Shown one piece after another: positions 2,846 through 6,977 of a stretch of 6,977 bases of DNA (within the stretch, counting starts at the first letter, position 1; every line of letters begins with the position of its first letter). A program made the translations under genes and the position numbers. The stretch covers positions 1 to 6,977 of the forward strand of contig CAIMDH010000076.1 in assembly GCA_903839715.1 (NCBI GenBank), given 5' to 3'. The notes below the pieces were generated by a model that worked only from the letters and a program-made list of their open reading frames with translations, was not told the origin of the DNA and searched no databases. Source of the stretch: an uncultured bacterium (GTDB lineage: Bacteria; Patescibacteriota; Minisyncoccia; Phycocordibacterales; UBA918).

Positions 2846-4345
2846 TTAGGTAACAACAACATCGTACGGCTCAAGGTGGTCTCCAGGGGCTACTTCGTTT
2901 TTGGTTTCGAGTTGTAGTCCAAATTCTCCCTCCTCAACCTGCTGTACGTCAGATTTGTATTGTTGAAGATTTTTGATGGTTCCTTTACCTACTTCAACAT
3001 CACGACGAGTAATCTTCACTTTCTGATTCATTTTGATGTGTCCCGCTTCTACTCGGGCACCAAGTACATGAAGATTTTTTTGTGAACTAAAGTATTTGAG
3101 TACTTTTACCTTACCGGTATTCTTCATCTCTTCAATACGTGGAGTGCGGTTTTTGAGAGCGGTATTTAACCAATCTGATAGTTCGTAAATAATATCAAAA
3201 GTATCAATTTCGACTCCAATACGCTCAGCTAATTCCGCTGCCTGTCGCTCCACTTTGACATTAAAGCCAACGATAATAGCTTCCTTTGTAGCACTGACAT
3301 TCTGGATGTCGTTGGAAGTAATGTCACCAACACCGGTGGCGATGACACGTACGGCAATACGTTCAGAAGTAAACTTACTGAGTTCGTGTTCGATTGCTTC
3401 GATAGTACCTAGTACATCAGCCTTGATAAGAATTGGAATGGTTGGAAGGGGATTTAGTAGTCGCTTGTATTCGATTGGAACAGGACGGTTGGTTTCGATA
3501 GCAACCTCAGCTTCTTTTTTGGTAGTGACTGTGTAAAAAGCGGCACCGATAGTTGGAATTTCACCAAAGCCGACAATACCAACCGGCATCGAGAGTGTAG
3601 CTTCTGCTACAGGCTTGCCATTAGCATCTTCCATAATGCGAACAGGGGTGTATGAAGAACCAGAAACCACAAAGGTACCTTTTTTGAGAGTACCGTTCTT
3701 GACGATCAGGGTAGCGGTATTGCCACGCTTGGGGTCCATCTTTCCTTCGATAATCTGTCCGACCGCTGGAATGCTTGTATCACCAGTAAGTTCTGCTAGG
3801 TCAGCGGCAAGTACGACGATGTCGAGTAGTTCAGAAACACCTTCTCCGGTCTTTGCAGAAATACCAACCCAAGGGATGTCACCGCCCATACCCTCTACGT
3901 AAATCTCGTGTTCGATCATACTGGTTTGGGTACGCATGATGTCTGCTCCAGGTTTGTCGATTTTGTTGATAGCGACAATGTACGGGATATTTGCTTGTTT
4001 GATTGAAGCAAGGGCCTCAAGTGTCTGTGGTTTGACACCGTCTTCAGCTGATACGACCAAAATAGCAATGTCTGCTACGTCAGCTCCACGTAAGCGCATC
4101 TTTTGGAACGCCTCGTGCCCAGGAGTATCGAGAAATGTGATATTTTCCACGGCCCCGTCTTTGGTTTTATGAGTTACTACATACGCAGAAAGGTGTTGGG
4201 TGATACCACCAGCTTCTCCGGCAACACTATTGCTCTTACGAATATAATCGAGGAGGGTTGATTTGCCGTGGTCGATATGACCCATTACCACCACTATGGG
4301 TGGTCGTTTGACAATGTTTTCTTTGGTTTTTTTAGATTTTTTCAT
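2846..4345 (-). CDS. infB: Translation initiation factor IF-2, short form
   Basis: 499 aa. IF-2 is the GTPase that brings fMet-tRNA to the 30S subunit and promotes subunit joining. The G domain starts almost at once: P-loop GHIDHGKS (22-29), switch GGIT (46-49), DTPGH (73-77) with the catalytic histidine 77, NKID (127-130) and SAK (163-165). Domain II, the IF2-specific domain (IPILIKADVLGTIEAIEHEL) and the C-terminal fMet-tRNA-binding domain (ending PGDHLEPYD) follow. Enterobacterial IF-2 is near 890 aa; here the N-terminal domains are reduced to a lysine-rich tail of about 15 residues (MKKSKKTKEN...). The conserved Glu-Cys-Gly of the C-terminal domain reads Glu-Phe-Gly. ATG 4345 has no Shine-Dalgarno. 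It leads the rbfA operon and is divergent from the cysteine desulfurase gene; its leader contains a terminator-like hairpin. Confidence 0.97.
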   Translation of the reverse strand: MKKSKKTKENIVKRPPIVVVMGHIDHGKSTLLDYIRKSNSVAGEAGGITQHLSAYVVTHKTKDGAVENITFLDTPGHEAFQKMRLRGADVADIAILVVSAEDGVKPQTLEALASIKQANIPYIVAINKIDKPGADIMRTQTSMIEHEIYVEGMGGDIPWVGISAKTGEGVSELLDIVVLAADLAELTGDTSIPAVGQIIEGKMDPKRGNTATLIVKNGTLKKGTFVVSGSSYTPVRIMEDANGKPVAEATLSMPVGIVGFGEIPTIGAAFYTVTTKKEAEVAIETNRPVPIEYKRLLNPLPTIPILIKADVLGTIEAIEHELSKFTSERIAVRVIATGVGDITSNDIQNVSATKEAIIVGFNVKVERQAAELAERIGVEIDTFDIIYELSDWLNTALKNRTPRIEEMKNTGKVKVLKYFSSQKNLHVLGARVEAGHIKMNQKVKITRRDVEVGKGTIKNLQQYKSDVQQVEEGEFGLQLETKNEVAPGDHLEPYDVVVT

Positions 4346-4358
4346 GGTATCGACACGT

Positions 4359-4380
4359 AAAAACGCCTAGTGCGGGCGTC
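4359..4380 (-). promoter_or_regulatory. Terminator-like hairpin in the infB leader
   Basis: On the minus strand ACGCC (4379-4375) and GGCGT (4367-4363) form a 5-bp GC-rich stem around 7 nt, running into TTTTT (4363-4359). It lies between the predicted start of transcription (about 4394) and ATG 4345. It may be an attenuator or a translational element. The stem is short, so it could also be chance. Confidence 0.35.
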
Positions 4381-4400
4381 CTAATAAAATAATGTACGGC

Positions 4401-4406
4401 AGTATA
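4401..4406 (-). promoter_or_regulatory. -10 box of the infB-rbfA operon
   Basis: TATACT on the minus strand (4406-4401) predicts initiation near 4394 and a leader of about 49 nt. The -35 region is weak (3/6 at 17 bp). It lies back to back with the promoter of the cysteine desulfurase gene. Confidence 0.42.
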
Positions 4407-4413
4407 GCAGAGA

Positions 4414-4442
4414 TTTACATATTTTACACCTTGTGTCATGAT
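4414..4442 (+). promoter_or_regulatory. Promoter of the cysteine desulfurase gene, predicting a leaderless mRNA
   Basis: TTTACA (4414-4419) and CATGAT (4437-4442) are 17 bp apart, with an extended -10 TGT just before the -10 box. Initiation 7 nt after the -10 box falls exactly on ATG 4449. No Shine-Dalgarno precedes that ATG. The upstream in-frame ATG at 4392 would precede the promoter. Confidence 0.45.
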
Positions 4443-4448
4443 TTTGAG

Positions 4449-5666
4449 ATGAATATTTTTAATCGCTTCAAAAAGCGTATCTACCTAGATTATGCTGCTG
4501 CTACTCCACTCCACCCCCGGGTACTCCGCGCTATGCGTCCATTCTTGACTGAAACATTTGGAAATCCTGGAGCGATCCACCTTGAAGGGGTACGGGCGCG
4601 ACAAGCAGTGGAGATGGCCCGTCAGCAAGTAGCTACGACTCTCGGTATCCGGTCGGCGGAAGTGATTTTTACTGGTAGTGGAACTGAGAGTAATAATATC
4701 GCCTTACTCGGCTTACTAAAAAAACTTAGTCGTAAAGATGGTATTCCATATTCTGAGATGGAAATTGTTACGACGCGTATAGAACACCCTTCAATTACAA
4801 ATGTACTGCCTGCGCTTGAGACGGCAGGAGTAGTAGTGCGCTATGTAGAGGTAGATAGTGAGGGAAAAATATCACCCTCTGCGCTTGCAGCGGTCCTTTC
4901 TCCTAAGACAGTGCTTGTTACCTTTGCGTATGCTAATAGTGAGGTTGGGGTGGTACAGAATGTGACGCGACTAGTGCGTGAAGTACGCCGCTATGAAAAA
5001 GAGCAGGGGACAAAAATTTACGTACACTTGGATGCAGCTCAGGCGCCATTGTGGCTATCGTGCGCTATGGAACGTCTTGGTGTGGACTTACTTTCGCTTG
5101 ATGCGGGTAAATGTCAAGGTCCAAAAGGAGTTGGTGTTCTTGCTTTCCGCGGGACACTCGGTTTGTCGCCAATTATGTACGGTGGAGGACAAGAACAAGG
5201 TATCCGTCCAGGTACCGAAAACGTCGCTGCGATTGTTGGTGCTGCCACGGCACTTACTCTCGCGCAAAATGACTACAAAGCTCGTGCTCAAAAAGTAGCG
5301 ATGGTGCGAGATGTCTTTATTGCTAATTTAAAAAAAGTTTGGCCGGGGGTGGTTCTAAATGGTCCAACTGGTGAGGATAGATTAGCTAATAATATTAATA
5401 TTTCACTTCCAGGTTTTGATACTGAGTATGCGGTGGTGTATCTCGATGCTCACAACATCGCGGCCAGTACCAAGAGTGCATGTGCTGGCGCTGGGAGTGG
5501 TGAGAGTACTGTGGTAACAGCGATGACTGGAGATACGTACCGAGCTTCTTCTACTCTCCGTCTTACGCTAGGAGCTGACACTACAGAGGCAGATATGAAA
5601 AAAGTACTGGCAGTGTTATTGCGTTTTCGTGAAAAAATGGGGCCTGTAACTTCTGTTTCGGTATAA
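4449..5666 (+). CDS. iscS: Cysteine desulfurase (IscS/NifS-like, class V aminotransferase)
   Basis: 405 aa, the normal length. The enzyme uses pyridoxal phosphate to remove sulfur from cysteine as a persulfide, for Fe-S clusters or tRNA thiolation. In order: IYLDYAAATP, FGNPGAIH, FTGSGTESNN (cofactor phosphate), EHPSI with the ring-stacking His113, YANSEVGVVQ, HLDAAQ with Asp195 and Gln198, the Schiff-base lysine Lys221 in LDAGKCQGPKGVG, GGGQEQGIRPGTEN, and the catalytic loop KSACAGAGSGES with Cys345. The usual Ser/Gly-His-Lys before the cofactor is Ala-Gly-Lys here, so the histidine is absent. The loop after the cysteine matches neither the classic long IscS nor the SufS form clearly, and no IscU/SufU partner is in the window. 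Start 4449 directly precedes the conserved N-terminus; the track upstream to 4392 holds the promoter. Symbol iscS is by similarity only. Confidence 0.93.
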   Translation: MNIFNRFKKRIYLDYAAATPLHPRVLRAMRPFLTETFGNPGAIHLEGVRARQAVEMARQQVATTLGIRSAEVIFTGSGTESNNIALLGLLKKLSRKDGIPYSEMEIVTTRIEHPSITNVLPALETAGVVVRYVEVDSEGKISPSALAAVLSPKTVLVTFAYANSEVGVVQNVTRLVREVRRYEKEQGTKIYVHLDAAQAPLWLSCAMERLGVDLLSLDAGKCQGPKGVGVLAFRGTLGLSPIMYGGGQEQGIRPGTENVAAIVGAATALTLAQNDYKARAQKVAMVRDVFIANLKKVWPGVVLNGPTGEDRLANNINISLPGFDTEYAVVYLDAHNIAASTKSACAGAGSGESTVVTAMTGDTYRASSTLRLTLGADTTEADMKKVLAVLLRFREKMGPVTSVSV

Positions 5667-5853
5667 GTAATGATTTGCTTCATATAGCACTTCGGCCCTT
5701 GACCCTCTGAAAACAAAAAGTAGACAATAAAAGAGAAGAAAAAGAAATTGACTTATGAGCTTTTTCATTGCAAGATAGTACTATTGTACACGTAGTAAAG
5801 AGTGTCTGCCCGCTTAGCCACATCTGCTTTTCTGTCCCTGTGTCCGTGTCGTA

Positions 5854-5859
5854 TATAAT
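5854..5859 (+). promoter_or_regulatory. Consensus -10 box of the ClpB-like gene
   Basis: A perfect TATAAT ends 11 nt before ATG 5871, giving a predicted leader of about 5 nt with no Shine-Dalgarno. No good -35 is visible and no CIRCE (HrcA) element, so heat-shock control by HrcA is not supported. The rest of the 204-nt gap 5667-5870 shows no gene or clear terminator. Confidence 0.5.
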
Positions 5860-5870
5860 CAACCTGAACT

Positions 5871-6977
5871 ATGCCTAATTTTCAAAATTTTACATCCAAA
5901 GCCAAAGAAGCAATACGCAAAGCACATGAATTGGCTATCGAAAGAGGTCAAAATCACGTTAGTCCAATTCATCTCCTTACTTCTCTTGCTATGCAAGATG
6001 AAAGTACGGTTATTTCTGTACTCGACCGACTTGATATTGACGTCATTATTTTTACTGACTTACTCCTGGAAGCTCTTGAGGTATCCGAGATGCAGACGAC
6101 TATTTCGCCCTCTTATCAGCTGTATCTCACGCCAGAGTTAGCAAAGTCACTTGAGTTCTCCGGACAGTTTGCTGAAAAGATGGGTGATGCATATGTGGGT
6201 GTAGAACATCTTTTTGTGGCTATACTTGAAAATCCTGGCCCGGCTACTGAAATTTTGACACGAGCAGGTATTGAAAAAGAAAAAGTGATGCGAACAATCA
6301 AGGAAATTCGTGACCATTCAGTTACTGATGCACAGTCTCCAAAAAAGTACCGCGCACTTTCCAAATATACTCGAAACCTCACTAAGTTGGCACAAGAAAA
6401 TAAACTCGATCCGGTAATTGGTCGCGATCTTGAGATTCAACGTGTCATCCAGATCTTATCTCGTCGAACCAAGAACAACCCAGTTCTTATTGGAGAGGCT
6501 GGAGTGGGAAAGACAGCTATTGCTGAGGGACTAGCTCAACAAATTGTGCTTGGGCAAGTACCTGAATCAGTAAAGGAAAAAGAAATTCTTTCCCTTGACC
6601 TTGGCCTACTTGTTGCTGGAACAAAGTTCCGTGGTGAATTTGAAGAACGCTTGAAGGCCGTGATGAAAGAAGTGGAGAGTTCTGCCGGTGGTGTCATTCT
6701 TTTTATTGATGAACTCCATATGATTGTGGGGGCTGGACAAGCCGAAGGATCTATGGACGCTTCAAATATGCTGAAGCCAGCACTAGCACGCGGTGAGATC
6801 CGTGTCATAGGCGCTACAACGCTCAAGGAGTACCAGAAGCATATTGAAAAAGATCCAGCTCTCACGAGACGTTTTCAGCCAGTGTTTGTAAATGAGCCGT
6901 CCCCTGAAGATGCGGTCGCGATTTTGCGTGGACTTTCAGAAAAATATGAACTCTTTCACGGCGTACGTATCACTGAC
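5871..6977 (+). CDS. clpB: Hsp100 AAA+ unfoldase, ClpB-like, 5' part (truncated by window end)
   Basis: 369 codons, running off the window in frame. Hsp100 proteins thread aggregated or tagged proteins through a hexameric pore using ATP. Residues 1 to about 145 form the double Clp_N domain (FTSKAKEAIRKAHELA..., and a second repeat at LAKSLEFSGQFAEKMGD). The first AAA+ module follows: LDPVIGRD, Walker A GEAGVGKT (208-215), the pore loop region KFRGEFEERLKAV, Walker B ILFIDELH with Asp280-Glu281, the sensor IGATTLKEY and arginine fingers at Arg333-Arg334. The class is not fully settled: FHGVRITD and FEERLKAV are ClpB-like, while AEGLAQQIV and MDASN also occur in ClpC. The M-domain that would decide lies beyond 6977. 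Start ATG 5871 follows a TATAAT box and aligns with the family N-terminus. Confidence 0.93.
   Translation, partial: MPNFQNFTSKAKEAIRKAHELAIERGQNHVSPIHLLTSLAMQDESTVISVLDRLDIDVIIFTDLLLEALEVSEMQTTISPSYQLYLTPELAKSLEFSGQFAEKMGDAYVGVEHLFVAILENPGPATEILTRAGIEKEKVMRTIKEIRDHSVTDAQSPKKYRALSKYTRNLTKLAQENKLDPVIGRDLEIQRVIQILSRRTKNNPVLIGEAGVGKTAIAEGLAQQIVLGQVPESVKEKEILSLDLGLLVAGTKFRGEFEERLKAVMKEVESSAGGVILFIDELHMIVGAGQAEGSMDASNMLKPALARGEIRVIGATTLKEYQKHIEKDPALTRRFQPVFVNEPSPEDAVAILRGLSEKYELFHGVRITD

Noticed and set aside
2839..2874. Longer rbfA starting at 2874
   Set aside because: It would overlap infB by 29 nt and add residues not seen in RbfA; ATG 2838 fits the family N-terminus.
5680..5862. 60-aa minus-strand frame between the desulfurase and clpB
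   Set aside because: Low-complexity translation, no start signals, and it overlaps the clpB promoter region.
5667..5870. CIRCE heat-shock operator upstream of clpB
   Set aside because: No inverted TTAGCACTC/GAGTGCTAA pair is present; an isolated TAGCACTT at about 5684 has no partner.
1..6977. CRISPR array, transposase, integrase, toxin-antitoxin or phage genes
   Set aside because: No regularly spaced repeats and no such proteins in any frame; the only repeats are the tRNA-associated ones described.

Overview
The window most likely comes from a Candidate Phyla Radiation (Patescibacteria, Parcubacteria-like) genome. Reasons: the translation factor IF-2 is only 499 aa and has almost no N-terminal domain; RbfA is only about 112 aa; no tRNA encodes CCA; almost all genes lack a Shine-Dalgarno sequence and sit right behind a -10 box, as expected of leaderless mRNAs; and convergent units are separated by long, perfect terminator hairpins. 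TGA acts as a stop (end of the 75-aa gene), so code 11 fits and the Gracilibacteria/Absconditabacteria code does not. This assignment is inference from gene style, not from a marker comparison.

Layout. 1-625: a GrpB/UPF0157-family gene (+) that is intact from its second codon on but has no start codon; upstream, an open frame on the opposite strand appears to break at the same point (about 117). 626-1941: an RNA- and repeat-rich region, almost all transcribed on the minus strand. It holds tRNA-Cys(GCA), tRNA-Leu(TAA), a short 75-aa protein gene with textbook promoter and ribosome-binding site, and tRNA-Lys(CTT). Between them are terminators, a 66-bp direct duplication of the tRNA-Leu 3' end plus its terminator, a structured 82-bp spacer, tRNA-like fragments and several perfect small hairpins. 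2031-2456: a small membrane protein with an extracytoplasmic Excalibur-type calcium-binding domain (+). 2463-2503: an 18-bp perfect bidirectional terminator closing two convergent units. 2500-4345: the infB-rbfA operon (-). 4346-4448: a divergent promoter region. 4449-5666: a cysteine desulfurase of the IscS/NifS class (+). 5871-6977: the 5' part of a Hsp100 AAA+ unfoldase, ClpB-like, running off the end (+).

The protein genes are housekeeping: initiation factor and 30S maturation factor (infB, rbfA), sulfur donor for tRNA thiolation or Fe-S assembly, and protein disaggregation. Nothing indicates an intact mobile element, CRISPR array or defence system. The part most worth a second look is the tRNA region 1381-1941: it carries att-like duplications and a candidate structured RNA whose imperfect pairs are G-U only if it is read from the minus strand.
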